Source: Devosia oryziradicis (GTDB lineage Bacteria; Pseudomonadota; Alphaproteobacteria; Rhizobiales; Devosiaceae). Taken from it: DNA of 64,000 nt. This document shows positions 18,356 through 29,057 of the stretch, piece by piece. The DNA lies in NCBI RefSeq assembly GCF_016698645.1, contig NZ_CP068047.1, positions 2,205,001-2,269,000 on the forward strand. The letters are read 5' to 3'. The first letter of the stretch is position 1. Every line of letters starts with the position of its first letter. The notes under the pieces were generated by a model, which saw only the letters and a list, made by a program, of their open reading frames with translations, searched no databases and was not told where the DNA came from. The position numbers were made by a program, and so were the translations under genes.

Positions 18356-20476
18356 ATGATCCATCCCACCAAGCTGATGCGCGGCGCCCTCCTGGCGCTT
18401 GCGATACTGGGTGCCGCTCCGCTTGCCGGACCCAGCATTCCGCTTCTTGGCGCTGTGACTGCTCAAGCTCAGGAACAACTGGTCGGCTCGGTGCTCTTCG
18501 AGGGCAACCGCCGCTTCTCGGATAGCCAGCTTCTGGCAATGGTCGACGTCTCGGCGTCGGGCATCTTCACCCAGCAGCGTCTGGCCGCGGATATCGAAAG
18601 TATCCGCCAGGCTTATGATCGCGACGGGTTCCTTTCTGTTTCGGTGACCGCGCGCACAGAGCCGACCAATGACGGTCGTGTTCGGGTCATCTTCACCGTC
18701 AATGAAGGCAATCGCGCGGGTATCGCTGCGATCAACTTCACAGGTAACAACAGCTTCGGCGCCAACAGCCTCAAGAGCACTATGCTCACCAAGGAAACGG
18801 GCATCCTGAGCTGGCTCTTCAAGGACGACAGCTATGACGAGCGCAAGCTCGCCGTCGACCGCGAGCGCATCCGCCTCTACTACGCCAACCGTGGTTATCC
18901 GGACGCACAGGTCACCTCTGTGGGTGAGTACGACGCGACCAAGAATGCGTATTTCATCAACTTCACCATCAATGAAGGCCAGAAGTACGAATTCGCCAAT
19001 GTCGGCATCGAGACCAGCATTTCCGGCCTGGACACCAATGCGCTCAAGGGCACGGTGCAGACCGGGCAGGGCGGTAATTATTCGGCAAGCGATCTCCAGC
19101 AGTCCATCGAGGACATGGCTTACGAAGCCGCCGTGCAGGGTTATTCCTTTGCCGACGTCCGTGCACGCCTGGATCGTGACGTTGCCAATGGGACCTTCAA
19201 CGTAACCTACCTCGTGGATGAAGGTGCGCGCGTCTATGTCGAGCGCATCAACATCACCGGCAACACCAAGACCCGTGACTTCGTGATCCGCCGTGAGCTG
19301 GAGTTCGCCGAAGGCGACCCCTTCAACCGTGCACTGGTAGTCCGTGGTCGTGAGAATATCGACAAGCTGGGCTTCTTCTCGGCGGTCGAGGTTACGACCG
19401 GTCCTGGCTCGGCGCCGGACAAGGTGGTCGTCAATATCGCCGTGACGGAAACCTCGACGGGTGAGTATGGCGCCACTGCCGGTTATTCGACCGTCGATGG
19501 CATCCTGGGCGAAGTGTCGCTGAGCGAGCGCAACTTCCTGGGTCGCGGTCAGTATCTGCGTGCCGCAATCGGCGCGTCGCAGTCGGGCCGTACCTTCGAC
19601 TTCTCGTTCACCGAACCGCGCTTCATGGGCCTCAAGGTTTCGGCCGGTGTCGACGTCTATCACCGCATCAGCGATGAATCGGCGGCAACCTTCTACGGTT
19701 CGGAATCGACTGGTGGTCAGTTGCGTGTCGGCGTGCCGATCACGGCCGACGTGTCGGGCACGGTGTTTGCGGGCCTCGAGCGCAAGGTCATTGTCGACAA
19801 GAACCCCGACAATTCGCTGCTCGTGGCGAATGGCCAGGAATTCTACAAGGCCTTTGTCGGTTACACGCTGACCTACAACACGCTCGACGACGCCAAGCAC
19901 CCCACCGAAGGCATGCTGGCAACGTTCACGCAGCAGTATATCGGTTGGAACCACAGCCTGGTTCGCTCCGAGGCCAAGGCTCGCTACTTCATGCCGATCG
20001 TTGAGGATAGCGGTATCGTGGCCAGCCTGCGTGGCCAGGCCGGGGTGATCAACGACCTGAGCGGCAATGGTGTCCACTCCGTGGAATCCTACGTGGCAGG
20101 TTCGCAGCTCATCCGTGGCTTCGAGGGTCGTGGCCTTGGGCCGCGCATCCAGAACGGCGAGTATCTCGGTGCGATTGCCTATGCCGGTGTTTCGGCTGAA
20201 GTGCAGTTCCCGATCCCCGGCATTCCGGAGAGCTACGGACTGAGCGGCGCCGTCTGGGCCGATGCGGCCTGGATCGACGGCGTGAATGTGCCGCGCCTGG
20301 ACGGCAACACGGTTGACCCCAACAGCGTGGACGTGCCGTGGCGGACTTCGATCGGCGCCTCGCTGATCTGGGAAAGCCCGTTTGGCCCGCTGCGTGGCGA
20401 CTTCGCCCACGTGATCAACAAGTCGACCTCGGATCGTACCCAGGTCTTCCAGCTGACGATGTCCAGCTTGTTCTAG
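18356..20476 (+). CDS. bamA: Outer membrane protein assembly factor BamA
   Basis: Core of the beta-barrel assembly machine, an Omp85 protein of 706 residues from the chosen start. A signal peptide (MRGALLALAILGAAPLAGPS ... TAQAQ) leads into five POTRA repeats (for example VGSVLFEGNRRFSDSQLLAMV and VERINITGNTKTRDFVIRREL). A 16-strand barrel follows, ending in Phe (QLTMSSLF), the outer-membrane C-terminal signal. The frame is open 23 codons further upstream, but ATG 18356 gives a clean signal sequence. A strong terminator follows. Confidence 0.96.
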   Translation: MIHPTKLMRGALLALAILGAAPLAGPSIPLLGAVTAQAQEQLVGSVLFEGNRRFSDSQLLAMVDVSASGIFTQQRLAADIESIRQAYDRDGFLSVSVTARTEPTNDGRVRVIFTVNEGNRAGIAAINFTGNNSFGANSLKSTMLTKETGILSWLFKDDSYDERKLAVDRERIRLYYANRGYPDAQVTSVGEYDATKNAYFINFTINEGQKYEFANVGIETSISGLDTNALKGTVQTGQGGNYSASDLQQSIEDMAYEAAVQGYSFADVRARLDRDVANGTFNVTYLVDEGARVYVERINITGNTKTRDFVIRRELEFAEGDPFNRALVVRGRENIDKLGFFSAVEVTTGPGSAPDKVVVNIAVTETSTGEYGATAGYSTVDGILGEVSLSERNFLGRGQYLRAAIGASQSGRTFDFSFTEPRFMGLKVSAGVDVYHRISDESAATFYGSESTGGQLRVGVPITADVSGTVFAGLERKVIVDKNPDNSLLVANGQEFYKAFVGYTLTYNTLDDAKHPTEGMLATFTQQYIGWNHSLVRSEAKARYFMPIVEDSGIVASLRGQAGVINDLSGNGVHSVESYVAGSQLIRGFEGRGLGPRIQNGEYLGAIAYAGVSAEVQFPIPGIPESYGLSGAVWADAAWIDGVNVPRLDGNTVDPNSVDVPWRTSIGASLIWESPFGPLRGDFAHVINKSTSDRTQVFQLTMSSLF

Positions 20477-20499
20477 CCGCTGTGGCATGAGACAGTTCA

Positions 20500-20538
20500 T
20501 TGAGCCGCGGGCGGCAAGCACCGCGGCTCAATTCTTTT
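20500..20538 (+). terminator. Intrinsic terminator after bamA
   Basis: TTGAGCCGCGG pairs perfectly over 11 bp with CCGCGGCTCAA (20500-20510 with 20521-20531) and is followed by TTCTTTT. It lies 24 bases after the bamA stop and 13 bases before lpxD, so lpxD and downstream lipid A genes are reached by read-through or an undetected promoter. Confidence 0.85.
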
Positions 20539-20550
20539 AAGTGACACCTT

Positions 20551-21579
20551 ATGGTCGACACCCGCTTTCATCGTTTTGCCGGTCCGCACCCGATAGGCAC
20601 CATCCTGGCTGCACTTGAACGCGCCGACATGGTGGCCGGTCTTGCCGACGCTAACCTGTCGATTTCCGGGGTGACCGAACTCCATCTGGCAGGCGCGAAC
20701 GATTTGGCGCTGGCGGCGCACACCAGCTACATCGAGGAATTGCGCGCCACCTCGGCCGGCGCGGTCATCGTCTTGCCGGCGCTACGGGACGTTGTCCCGG
20801 CGCACACCCTGGCGGTGGTTGCCGACAAGCCGCATCAGCTTTTCGCCGATATTCTGGACCACCTCTATCCATCCAGCACCCGCGCGGTGATCGCGTCGGG
20901 ACGCGACGACCTGGGGGCACCTGTCTTCGAGCGGGACGTCTCGATCGGCTCCAACGTCGTGGTCGGTCCCGGAGTGGAGATCGGGCGCGGCACGATTATC
21001 GGCGCCAATACGGTGATCGGCGCCGGCGTCACCATCGGCCGGAATTGCGTCATTGCCGCAAACTGCACCATTGATTGCGCCTATATCGGCAACGAGGTGG
21101 TGATCCACTCTGGCGTGCGCATCGGCACCGAGGGCTTCGGCTGGCTCGATTTCGGGCAGTCCAACCGTAAGGTCCCGCAATTGGGCCGGGTGCTGATCCA
21201 GGACCGGGTTGAGATCGGCGCCAATTCGACCATCGACCGTGGCGCCCTTGGCGATACCATGATCGGCGAAGGCACTAAGATCGATAACCTCGTGCAGATT
21301 GGCCACAACTGCAAGATTGGCCGTTCCTGTCTCATCGCCGCGATGAGCGGGCTTTCGGGCTCCACCATTGTTGAGGATGGAGTCCTGATGGGCGGCGGCG
21401 TCGGCACCTCCGGTCACCTGACGATCGGGGCGGGCTCGGTGGTGCATGGCCGCGCGGCCGTAACGAAGAATTGGCCGCCGGGCAGCAAACTTGCCGGGGC
21501 GCCGGCGCAGGATATAAGAGACTTCTGGCGAGAGATCGCCGCCATGCGAAAACTTTCCAAGGGGGACAAGCGGGGATGA
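20551..21579 (+). CDS. lpxD: UDP-3-O-acylglucosamine N-acyltransferase
   Basis: Third step of lipid A synthesis, 342 residues. An N-terminal uridine-binding domain is followed by a left-handed beta-helix of hexapeptide repeats ([21 protein letters not shown] and many more). [17 protein letters not shown] holds the catalytic His. The Shine-Dalgarno is poor (gacacctt). The gene overlaps fabZ by 4 bases (ATGA). Confidence 0.95.
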   Translation: MVDTRFHRFAGPHPIGTILAALERADMVAGLADANLSISGVTELHLAGANDLALAAHTSYIEELRATSAGAVIVLPALRDVVPAHTLAVVADKPHQLFADILDHLYPSSTRAVIASGRDDLGAPVFERDVSIGSNVVVGPGVEIGRGTIIGANTVIGAGVTIGRNCVIAANCTIDCAYIGNEVVIHSGVRIGTEGFGWLDFGQSNRKVPQLGRVLIQDRVEIGANSTIDRGALGDTMIGEGTKIDNLVQIGHNCKIGRSCLIAAMSGLSGSTIVEDGVLMGGGVGTSGHLTIGAGSVVHGRAAVTKNWPPGSKLAGAPAQDIRDFWREIAAMRKLSKGDKRG

Positions 21580-22052
21580 CCGACAGCGCACCAGCGAGCA
21601 CGGAACTCGGAGCAATGCATATTGCCGAGATTCTGAAGAGCCTGCCGCATCGTTACCCGTTTCTGATGATCGATCGGATTGTCCGCATCGACGGCGACGA
21701 GACCGCCGTGGGCATCAAGAACGTCACCTTCAACGAGCCGATCTTTCAGGGTCACTTCCCCGAAAACCCGATCTTTCCGGGTGTTCTGATCATCGAGGGG
21801 ATGGCCCAGACGGCTGGAGCGATCGTCATCAAGCACGACTCGGGCACCGGCAAGAAAAACATCGTGCTCATGCTGGGTGTGGACAAAGCCAAGTTCCGCA
21901 AGCCGGCCGGGCCGGGCGACACCATCGAGTTCCACATCGCCAAGATCCAGCGCCGCCGCAATGTCGGGCGGTACAAGGCCGAAGCTATGGTGGACGGCAC
22001 CGTCATCGCGGAAGCCGAAATCACTGCCATGATCGTCGAGGCCAATTCGTGA
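21576..22052 (+). CDS. fabZ: 3-hydroxyacyl-ACP dehydratase FabZ
   Basis: Hot-dog-fold dehydratase of fatty acid synthesis, 158 residues. The catalytic His60 and Glu74 lie in [21 protein letters not shown]. The ATG at 21576 overlaps the lpxD stop, and the stop overlaps the GTG of lpxA, so lpxD-fabZ-lpxA are translationally coupled. Both LpxD and LpxA draw hydroxyacyl-ACP from the same pool. Confidence 0.96.
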   Translation: MTDSAPASTELGAMHIAEILKSLPHRYPFLMIDRIVRIDGDETAVGIKNVTFNEPIFQGHFPENPIFPGVLIIEGMAQTAGAIVIKHDSGTGKKNIVLMLGVDKAKFRKPAGPGDTIEFHIAKIQRRRNVGRYKAEAMVDGTVIAEAEITAMIVEANS

Positions 22053-22858
22053 GTGACGCGGTCGTTCATCCGACCGCGATCGTCGGGGCCGGCGCCCGTC
22101 TGGGCAAGGGTGTCCGGATAGGCCCGTTCTGCATTGTTGGCGACAATGTCGTGTTGCACGAGAATGTGGAACTGGTGTCCCACGTTTCGATCGACGGCCA
22201 TACCGAAGTTGGTGCGGGCAGCAAGATCTTCCCGTTTGCCTCGGTCGGGCACGTGCCGCAGGATCTCAAGTATCACGGCGAGGCTTCCCGCCTCGTGATC
22301 GGGGAGCGTTGCGTCATCCGCGAGTCGGCGACCATCAATCCGGGCACGGAGGGTGGTGGCATGCTGACCAAGATCGGCAATGACTGCCTGATCATGGCCA
22401 GCGCCCATGTGGCGCATGATGCCATCATCGGCAACAATGTCATCATGGCCAACTATGTCGGCATAGCCGGCCACTGCCATATCGGCGACAATGTGATCTT
22501 CGGCGGCACCTGCGTGGTCCACCAGTTCACCCGCGTCGGCGCGCATGCCTTCATCGGCGCCGCATCGATGGTGGATGGTGACGTCATTCCCTATGGCATG
22601 GCCGTCGGCAATCGGGCGTCACTGACCGGGCTTAATCTCGTTGGCCTTAAGCGCCGCAAGTTCGACCGCGAGGCCATCCACAGGCTGCGCGCGGCCTACC
22701 GGCTGATCTTTGCCAGCGAGGGAACGCTGCGCGAGCGCGTAGAGGATGCCACCGAGTTGTTCAAGAACGACCCGCTGGTGCAGGACGTGGTCAGTTTCAT
22801 CGCGGCGGCGTCGGATCGGCCGATCCTGATGCCCCGCAACGGCCACGACGTCGACTAG
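22049..22858 (+). CDS. lpxA: Acyl-ACP--UDP-N-acetylglucosamine O-acyltransferase
   Basis: First step of lipid A synthesis, 269 residues. It is a hexapeptide-repeat beta-helix with the catalytic His in [15 protein letters not shown] and a helical C-terminal domain ([24 protein letters not shown]). It starts with GTG overlapping the fabZ stop (GTGA). Its own TAG is followed immediately, with no gap, by the ATG of lpxB; the lpxI gene found here in many alphaproteobacteria is missing. Confidence 0.95.
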   Translation: MSDAVVHPTAIVGAGARLGKGVRIGPFCIVGDNVVLHENVELVSHVSIDGHTEVGAGSKIFPFASVGHVPQDLKYHGEASRLVIGERCVIRESATINPGTEGGGMLTKIGNDCLIMASAHVAHDAIIGNNVIMANYVGIAGHCHIGDNVIFGGTCVVHQFTRVGAHAFIGAASMVDGDVIPYGMAVGNRASLTGLNLVGLKRRKFDREAIHRLRAAYRLIFASEGTLRERVEDATELFKNDPLVQDVVSFIAAASDRPILMPRNGHDVD

Positions 22859-24016
22859 ATGAGCGGTTCGGCGCCGCCCGTCACCCGCGACCAGCATCTC
22901 AAGCTGTTCATCCTGGCCGGTGAGCCTTCCGGCGATCGCATTGCCGCTGATCTGGTCGGCCGCCTGAAGCAGCGTGTTCACCTGGCGCTGTCTGGCGTCG
23001 GAGGCCACGAACTGCAGGCACACGGCCTGCGTTCGTTGTTCCCGATGAGCGACCTTGCCGTGATGGGCATCAGCGACGTCGTGCGGCGCCTGCCGCTGCT
23101 CCTGTGGCGCATCGAGCAGACGGCCCGCGCCATTCGTGCCGCCAAGCCCGATATCGTCGTGCTGGTCGACTCGCAGGATTTCTCCAAGCTGCTGGCGCGT
23201 CGTCTGAAGCGCCTGGGCTATGCGGGCAAGCTCATTCTTTATGTTGCGCCTTCGGTCTGGGCCCGGGCGCCGGAGCGCGCCGCCAAGCTGCGGCCACTGT
23301 TTGAAGAGGTGCTGGCCGTCCTGCCCTTCGAGCCGGCAGTGATGGAGCGGCTCGATGGGCCACCGACCAGCTATGTCGGCCATCCCGCCTTGGGCGAGCG
23401 CCTGGTGCGGGACGGGGTTGAGCGGGGGCCGCTGGTATTGCTGCCCGGCAGCCGTGACGGCGAATTGCGCCGGCATCTGCCGCTATTCCGGCAGGTTGCC
23501 GCAAGGGTCGGCAGCCATCCGACGGTGGATGGCATCGTCATCCCCACGCTCCCGACGTTGCACGACCGCCTATCGCGCGAGGTGGCGGATTGGCCGGTGC
23601 CAGTGCGGATCGTGTCCGACCGGGCGGCCCGCGCTGCCCTCTACCGCGAGGCGGTCCTGGCCCTGGCGGTATCGGGCACCGTGACGCTGGAGCTTGCCTT
23701 GGCCAGGGTGCCGATGGTGGTCACCTACGTGCTCGATCCGCACCAGGCGCGGATCTATGCCCGGCATGGCAAGCCTCCGGTCTCGCTGCCCAATATCATC
23801 CTCCACCACGATGCGGTGCCGGAACTCGTGCAGGAAACGCCGGATGCGCAGGCAATGGAGTCGGCAGTGCGCATGCTGCTCGACAACAAAAAAGCCCGCC
23901 ATGACCAGATCGAGGCCTTTGGCGAGCTTTCGATGATGATGGAAACCGGCGAGGCCGGATTTCCGCGGCAGGACCCGGCGGACCGGGTCCTCGCACACTG
24001 GCTTAGCGCGAGCTGA
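22859..24016 (+). CDS. lpxB: Lipid A disaccharide synthase
   Basis: GT19 glycosyltransferase of 385 residues that joins UDP-diacylglucosamine and lipid [22 protein letters not shown] at the start, [35 protein letters not shown] and [17 protein letters not shown] are diagnostic, as is the sugar-nucleotide site [21 protein letters not shown]. The start directly abuts the lpxA stop. The last 14 bases overlap the end of the convergent gltA gene. Confidence 0.95.
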   Translation: MSGSAPPVTRDQHLKLFILAGEPSGDRIAADLVGRLKQRVHLALSGVGGHELQAHGLRSLFPMSDLAVMGISDVVRRLPLLLWRIEQTARAIRAAKPDIVVLVDSQDFSKLLARRLKRLGYAGKLILYVAPSVWARAPERAAKLRPLFEEVLAVLPFEPAVMERLDGPPTSYVGHPALGERLVRDGVERGPLVLLPGSRDGELRRHLPLFRQVAARVGSHPTVDGIVIPTLPTLHDRLSREVADWPVPVRIVSDRAARAALYREAVLALAVSGTVTLELALARVPMVVTYVLDPHQARIYARHGKPPVSLPNIILHHDAVPELVQETPDAQAMESAVRMLLDNKKARHDQIEAFGELSMMMETGEAGFPRQDPADRVLAHWLSAS

Positions 24017-25292
24017 GCGCGGAATAGTCGCGCGCGGGGGCTCCGTCGTAGAGCTGGCGGGGGCGGCCGATCTTCTTCTGCGGATCGGCGATCATTTCCT
24101 TCCACTGGCTGATCCAGCCAACGGTGCGCGCCACCGAGAACAGCACGGTGAACATCGAGGTCGGGAAACCGATCGCTTCGAGAATGATGCCGGAATAGAA
24201 ATCGACGTTCGGGTAAAGCTTGCGGTCGATGAAGTAAGGGTCTTCGAGCGCGATCTTCTCGAGTTCCTGGGCCACCTGCAGGGTCGGGTTGTTGTGCACG
24301 CCCAAAAGGTCGAGCACTTCCTTGGCCGTCTTCTGCATCACGGTCGCGCGCGGATCGAAGTTCTTGTAGACGCGGTGACCAAAGCCCATCAGCTTGAAGT
24401 TGTCGGACTTGTCCTTGGCGCGGGCAATGAACTCGGGAATGCGGTCGACCGTACCGATCTCCTTGAGCATGTTGAGCGCGGCTTCGTTGGCGCCGCCATG
24501 CGCCGGTCCCCATAGGCAGGCAACGCCCGCAGCGATACAGGCAAACGGATTGGCGTCGGACGAGCCGGCCAGGCGGACGGTCGAGGTCGAAGCATTCTGC
24601 TCATGGTCGGCATGCAGGGTGAAGATCAGGTCCATCGCCTTGGCGATGGTCGGGTCGACCTTGTATTCCTCGGCCGGGACCGAGAAGCACATGTGCAGGA
24701 AATTGCTGGCGTAATCGAGGTCGTTGCGCGGGTAAACGAAGGGCTGGCCAACCGAATACTTATACGCCATCGCCGCGATGGTCGGCATCTTGGCGATCAT
24801 GCGGATCGAGGCGATCTCGCGCTGCTGCGGGTCGGTGATGTCGGTGGAGTCGTGATAGAAGGCAGCCATGGCGCCGACCACACCGGTCATGATGGCCATC
24901 GGATGGGCGTCGCGACGGAAGCCGCGGTAGAAATAGTGCATCTGCTCATGCACCATGGTGTGGCGCGTCACCAGTTCGGTGAATTCGGCCAGTTGAGTTT
25001 TGTTCGGCAACTCGCCGTAGAGCAGCAGATAGCAGACTTCGATATAGGTGCTCTTTTCGGACAGTTGTTCGATGGGGTAGCCGCGGTAGAGCAACTGCCC
25101 CTTGTCGCCGTCGATATAGGTGATGGCGCTGTCGCAAGCCGCTGTCGAGGTGAAGCCGGGGTCGTATGTGAACATGCCGGTCTTGGCGTAGAGCGATCGG
25201 ATATCGATCACGTCAGGACCCACGGAGCCGGACAGAACCGGGAATTCGTGGGTCTGGTCCCCGATGACGAGTTTGGCGACTTTATCGGTCAT
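24003..25292 (-). CDS. gltA: Citrate synthase
   Basis: Type II (hexameric, Gram-negative type) citrate synthase of 429 residues, condensing acetyl-CoA and oxaloacetate at the entry to the TCA cycle. Conserved pieces include [31 protein letters not shown] (active-site His), [16 protein letters not shown] and [15 protein letters not shown] (His and Arg). The Asp of the catalytic triad lies in VDFYSGIIL. The gene is transcribed away from gltX's 3' end and converges on lpxB with a 14-base overlap. Confidence 0.97.
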   Translation of the reverse strand: MTDKVAKLVIGDQTHEFPVLSGSVGPDVIDIRSLYAKTGMFTYDPGFTSTAACDSAITYIDGDKGQLLYRGYPIEQLSEKSTYIEVCYLLLYGELPNKTQLAEFTELVTRHTMVHEQMHYFYRGFRRDAHPMAIMTGVVGAMAAFYHDSTDITDPQQREIASIRMIAKMPTIAAMAYKYSVGQPFVYPRNDLDYASNFLHMCFSVPAEEYKVDPTIAKAMDLIFTLHADHEQNASTSTVRLAGSSDANPFACIAAGVACLWGPAHGGANEAALNMLKEIGTVDRIPEFIARAKDKSDNFKLMGFGHRVYKNFDPRATVMQKTAKEVLDLLGVHNNPTLQVAQELEKIALEDPYFIDRKLYPNVDFYSGIILEAIGFPTSMFTVLFSVARTVGWISQWKEMIADPQKKIGRPRQLYDGAPARDYSALSSR

Positions 25293-25409
25293 TGAGCTCT
25301 CCTCGAAGGCCTGTGCATCCGCGAATAAGGCGGTCGCGCGAGGCCGTAAACTGGGCAGTCGTGGCTGCTTTGCAGGGGTATCAGTTTTTCCCTGTCGGAC
25401 GCAACCGAC

Positions 25410-25428
25410 GGGTAAGCAAGGCTTACCC
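25410..25428 (-). other. Strong hairpin between gltX and gltA
   Basis: GGGTAAGC and GCTTACCC (25410-25417 with 25421-25428) form a perfect 8-bp stem with a 3-base loop, 12 bases downstream of the gltX stop on the minus strand. A smaller stem GTCGG/CCGAC (25395-25409) follows at once. No T run follows on the minus strand, so it may be a pause site, a factor-assisted terminator or part of the gltA promoter region. Confidence 0.45.
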
Positions 25429-25439
25429 TCCGAATAGCA

Positions 25440-26858
25440 CTAGACAGCGACGACCTGGTCCTCGAGACGGGCCATGCTCTCCTCGCGGCCGATCAGCACC
25501 ATGACCTCGAAAATGCCCGGCGAGACGGTGCGTCCGGTCAGTGCGGCGCGCAGCGGCTGTGCCAGCTTGCCCAGTTTGAGGCCCTTGGCCTCCGCCAGGG
25601 CGCGCATCGCTGCGTCGATTGCAGGCACGGACCATTCGTTCAGACCCCGCAAGGTCTCGGCCATGTCCTTGAGCACGGCACGGGTGTCCGCGGTCAGCAG
25701 GGCCGAAGCCGCTGCGTCGATAGCAAGCGGGCGTGACGCGTAGATGAATTGCGCAAGGTCGATCAGCTCGAGCACCGTCTTGGCCCGCGGCTGCAGTTCG
25801 GGCAGGGCGGCGAGCACGGTGTCCTTGTTGGACGAGAGGCCGTCCACATCGCCCTGGCGACCAACTTCGGCGGCCGTGGCCAGCATGACCTCATACAGAT
25901 AGTCCGGCCTGGCTTCGCGGATATAGTGGCCGTTGATGTTCTCGAGCTTGACGAAGTCGAAGCGCGCGGCGCCCTTGTTGAGGCCCTCGAGGCTGAACCA
26001 CTCGACCATCTGCTGGGTGGAAAAGATCTCGTCGTCGCCGTGGCTCCAGCCGAGACGAGCCAGGTAGTTGCGCAGCGCCTCGGGCAAGTAGCCCATCTGG
26101 CGGTAAGCCTCGACGCCCAGCGCACCATGGCGCTTGGAGAGCTTGGCGCCGTCCGGGCCGTGGATCAGCGGGATGTGCGCCATTTCAGGCACGGTCCAGC
26201 CCATGGCGTTATAGATGACGATCTGGCGCGCGGCATTGGTCAGGTGGTCGTCGCCTCGGATGATGTGCGTGACACCCATATCGTGGTCGTCGACCACCAC
26301 CGCATGCATGTAGGTGGGGGTGCCGTCCGAGCGCAGGATGATGAAGTCGTCCAGGTTCTCGGTCTTGAACACGACCTTGCCCTGCACATGATCGTCCACG
26401 ACGATATCGCCGCTGAGGGGGGCCTTGATGCGGATCACCGGGGCCACGCCCGCAGGCGCCTCGTTCGGATCGCGGTCGCGCCAATAGCCGTTGTAGCGCG
26501 GTGGCTTGCCGGCGGCGCGGGCCTCCTCTCGCATCTGGTCAAGCTCAGCGGGTGAGCAATAGCAGTAATAGGCGTGGCCCATCTTAACGAGCTCGTGGGC
26601 AACCTCGGCATGACGCGCCGCGCGGCCGAACTGGCTGATCGGCTCGCCTTCCCAGTCGAGACCCAGCCACTTGAGCCCGTCGACCAGCGCCACCACGGCC
26701 GCTTCGGTGGAGCGTTCGCGATCGGTGTCCTCGATGCGCAGCAGCATCTTTCCGCCCTTGTTCTGGGCATAGGCCCAGCTGAACAGGGCCGTGCGAGCGC
26801 CACCGATATGCAGGTAGCCGGTGGGCGAGGGAGCGAAGCGGGTAACGACCTGGGACAT
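25440..26858 (-). CDS. gltX: Glutamyl-tRNA synthetase
   Basis: Class I tRNA synthetase of 472 residues. The HIGH-type motif is in [20 protein letters not shown] (residues 7-26), and the KMSKS-type motif is [14 protein letters not shown]. The frame is open for 28 codons upstream, but ATG 26858 matches the conserved start ([14 protein letters not shown]). Some alphaproteobacteria carry two GltX copies, one mis-charging tRNA-Gln; whether that applies here cannot be told. Confidence 0.96.
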   Translation of the reverse strand: MSQVVTRFAPSPTGYLHIGGARTALFSWAYAQNKGGKMLLRIEDTDRERSTEAAVVALVDGLKWLGLDWEGEPISQFGRAARHAEVAHELVKMGHAYYCYCSPAELDQMREEARAAGKPPRYNGYWRDRDPNEAPAGVAPVIRIKAPLSGDIVVDDHVQGKVVFKTENLDDFIILRSDGTPTYMHAVVVDDHDMGVTHIIRGDDHLTNAARQIVIYNAMGWTVPEMAHIPLIHGPDGAKLSKRHGALGVEAYRQMGYLPEALRNYLARLGWSHGDDEIFSTQQMVEWFSLEGLNKGAARFDFVKLENINGHYIREARPDYLYEVMLATAAEVGRQGDVDGLSSNKDTVLAALPELQPRAKTVLELIDLAQFIYASRPLAIDAAASALLTADTRAVLKDMAETLRGLNEWSVPAIDAAMRALAEAKGLKLGKLAQPLRAALTGRTVSPGIFEVMVLIGREESMARLEDQVVAV

Positions 26859-26936
26859 GAGACCGGAGTGCTTGGAGGATTTGTTGGCCGTGTGTAGCAT
26901 AGAGCCGCACGAGCGCAAGGGCGGGGGGCTACGCCG

Positions 26937-29057
26937 GTGCAAGGGGTCGAAACACGCGAGCGCGAGACAGGAGCCGTGGCCTTGCCGGTCGCGGCAAAGT
27001 CTCCGTCATTGCGGCTTTACCGCGGCCGAGCCGACGTCCGCGCCGGCCTGTTCGACCCGGCCGTCACCCGCCGGATTTTCGTGCTGTTGCCCTTCGCCGC
27101 CATCGTGGGGCTGATCGCCTATGCCGCGGTCCCGGTCGAACCCATGCCTGAGGCGCTCGCGGCAGTTGGCGCTGCACTCGTGGTGCTGGCCGTCCTGTTG
27201 CGCCGCGCCGCCGCATTGCCGCTTGTCGGGCTTCTTTTCGCAGGATGGACCGGGTTCTGCCTGCTGCCGCTGCACGCCACGTGGTTTGGCGCGAGTATGC
27301 TCGCCCGTCCGGCCTATGGGCTATACGAGGCTAAGGTTGGAGAGATTGTCTCGGCGACGAGTGAGAGCCGGCGCATCGTGGTTTCCGGTTTGGCGCCTGT
27401 GGCGGACGACCGCCCCCTCGATATTGCGCGTGCCAGGCTGGTGGTGCCACCCCAGCCGCCACTTGCCCCGGGCGACACGATCCGTGCCCGCCTGCGCCTT
27501 GCGCCCGTACCGGGCCCAATCCTGCCCGGGGCGTTTGACGGGCAGTTTCATGCCTATTTCGCCGGCATTGGCGCCTATGGCAACGTTACCGGCGATTTCG
27601 CACTGGTCGCTTCGGGAGAGGGCTTCAATCCAAGCCGGGCCGTCGAAGGACTGCGGATGGAGATCGGCAGCCGCATCGACGCGGTGCTTGATGGTCCTTC
27701 TGCCGCCATCGGACGCGCCATGGTCGTTGGCGACCAGAGCGCCATAGACGACGAAACCCGCGAGCTCATGGCGGCCTCGGGTCTGGCGCATATCTATTCG
27801 ATCTCCGGCTTGCATCTCTCCATCGTCGCCGGCGGCATGTTCTTCCTGCTGCGCCTCTTGCTGGCGTCCATTCCCGCCACGGCAACGCGCTGGCCGGTCA
27901 AGAAGGTCGCGGCCGTAGGGGGCATTGCGGCCGCCGCGGGCTACCTGTTGCTGGCAGGCGGGATCGCCAATGTTCCGGCTTTGCGCTCCACCATCATGCT
28001 CGGCCTGATCTTTGGGGCAGTGCTGGCTGGCCGACGGGCGCTGACCATGCGCAATGTCGCCATCGCGGCACTGGCCATCATTGTCATCGACCCCGCCAGC
28101 GTGTTCCGCGCCAGCTTCCAGCTGTCCTTTGCTGCAGTCGTGGCGCTGGTCGGCATCTATGAAATGCCCAGGTCGCCGCCGATCGGCAATCGCGGCTGGG
28201 GCGAGCGGCTTTGGTCAACCATCTGGGCGACCGCTGTCACAAGCTTCATTGCCGGCACGGCGACCTTGCTGTTCTCGGCCTACCACTTTCAGCAGACTGC
28301 CCCGCTGGGGGTCCTCGGCAATGTGCTGGTCCTGCCGGTCGTCAGCATCATCATCATGCCCTTCGCGGTGTTGTCGGTCCTCTCCATGCCCTTGGGCGCG
28401 GAAGCGCCATTCGTGATGACCATGGGCTGGGGCATCGACCGCATGGTCGATGGCGCTGCGCTGGTGGCGCGCTGGAGCGACGGGTTGACCGGTAACCCGT
28501 TGCTGACCAGCGTGGCCCTGATGATCGGACTGGGCGCGCTGGCCTGGTTCGCCTTCGTCAATAGCTGGTGGCGCCTGCTTGGCCCGGCAGTCGCCGTGCC
28601 ACTGGTCCTGATGGTGGGGCTGGACCAGCGGCCCGACCTGCTCATTGCCGACACGACGCAGGCCGTGGCACTGCGGACGCAGGCCGGGATGGGCCTGATT
28701 TCGGGGCAGGCTGGTAGCTTTGCCACGGAGGTTTGGAGCGAACACTACCGGGAGCCGATCGCCGAGACTGTCGATGGACTGCGCTGCGACAGCCTCGGCT
28801 GCATTGCCCGCACGGACCGCTACTCCGTCGCCATCATCCGCGATGTGGCTGCGTTTGCCGAGGACTGCGGTCGCCATGCGCTGGTGATCACCCGCCTGCG
28901 TGCCCCCGCCGGTTGCGCGGGCAGCCAAGTGATCGATGCCAGGGCGCTTGCCGCTGGTGGGGTGCACTGGCTGCGTTGGAACGAAGGAGCGGAGCGGTTC
29001 GATATCCGCGCCGCAATCCCCAATCTCACCCGGCCGTGGCGAGTCGTGCCACCGTGA
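26937..29057 (+). CDS. comEC: ComEC/Rec2-family DNA-uptake channel protein
   Basis: Polytopic membrane protein of 706 residues. After a soluble OB-like N-terminal region ([27 protein letters not shown]4131), the Competence domain begins with the conserved [20 protein letters not shown] and carries many membrane helices. The C-terminal part ([22 protein letters not shown]) resembles the ComEC nuclease region, but the HxHxDH metal motif of a functional beta-lactamase-like domain is absent. It probably starts at GTG 26937, divergent from gltX across 78 bases. The 3' end overlaps the convergent beta-galactosidase gene by 32 bases. Confidence 0.9.
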   Translation: MQGVETRERETGAVALPVAAKSPSLRLYRGRADVRAGLFDPAVTRRIFVLLPFAAIVGLIAYAAVPVEPMPEALAAVGAALVVLAVLLRRAAALPLVGLLFAGWTGFCLLPLHATWFGASMLARPAYGLYEAKVGEIVSATSESRRIVVSGLAPVADDRPLDIARARLVVPPQPPLAPGDTIRARLRLAPVPGPILPGAFDGQFHAYFAGIGAYGNVTGDFALVASGEGFNPSRAVEGLRMEIGSRIDAVLDGPSAAIGRAMVVGDQSAIDDETRELMAASGLAHIYSISGLHLSIVAGGMFFLLRLLLASIPATATRWPVKKVAAVGGIAAAAGYLLLAGGIANVPALRSTIMLGLIFGAVLAGRRALTMRNVAIAALAIIVIDPASVFRASFQLSFAAVVALVGIYEMPRSPPIGNRGWGERLWSTIWATAVTSFIAGTATLLFSAYHFQQTAPLGVLGNVLVLPVVSIIIMPFAVLSVLSMPLGAEAPFVMTMGWGIDRMVDGAALVARWSDGLTGNPLLTSVALMIGLGALAWFAFVNSWWRLLGPAVAVPLVLMVGLDQRPDLLIADTTQAVALRTQAGMGLISGQAGSFATEVWSEHYREPIAETVDGLRCDSLGCIARTDRYSVAIIRDVAAFAEDCGRHALVITRLRAPAGCAGSQVIDARALAAGGVHWLRWNEGAERFDIRAAIPNLTRPWRVVPP

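Noticed and set aside
18293..20521. 742-codon minus-strand open frame opposite bamA
   Set aside because: Antisense shadow of a well-supported BamA; no recognisable domain or ribosome site.
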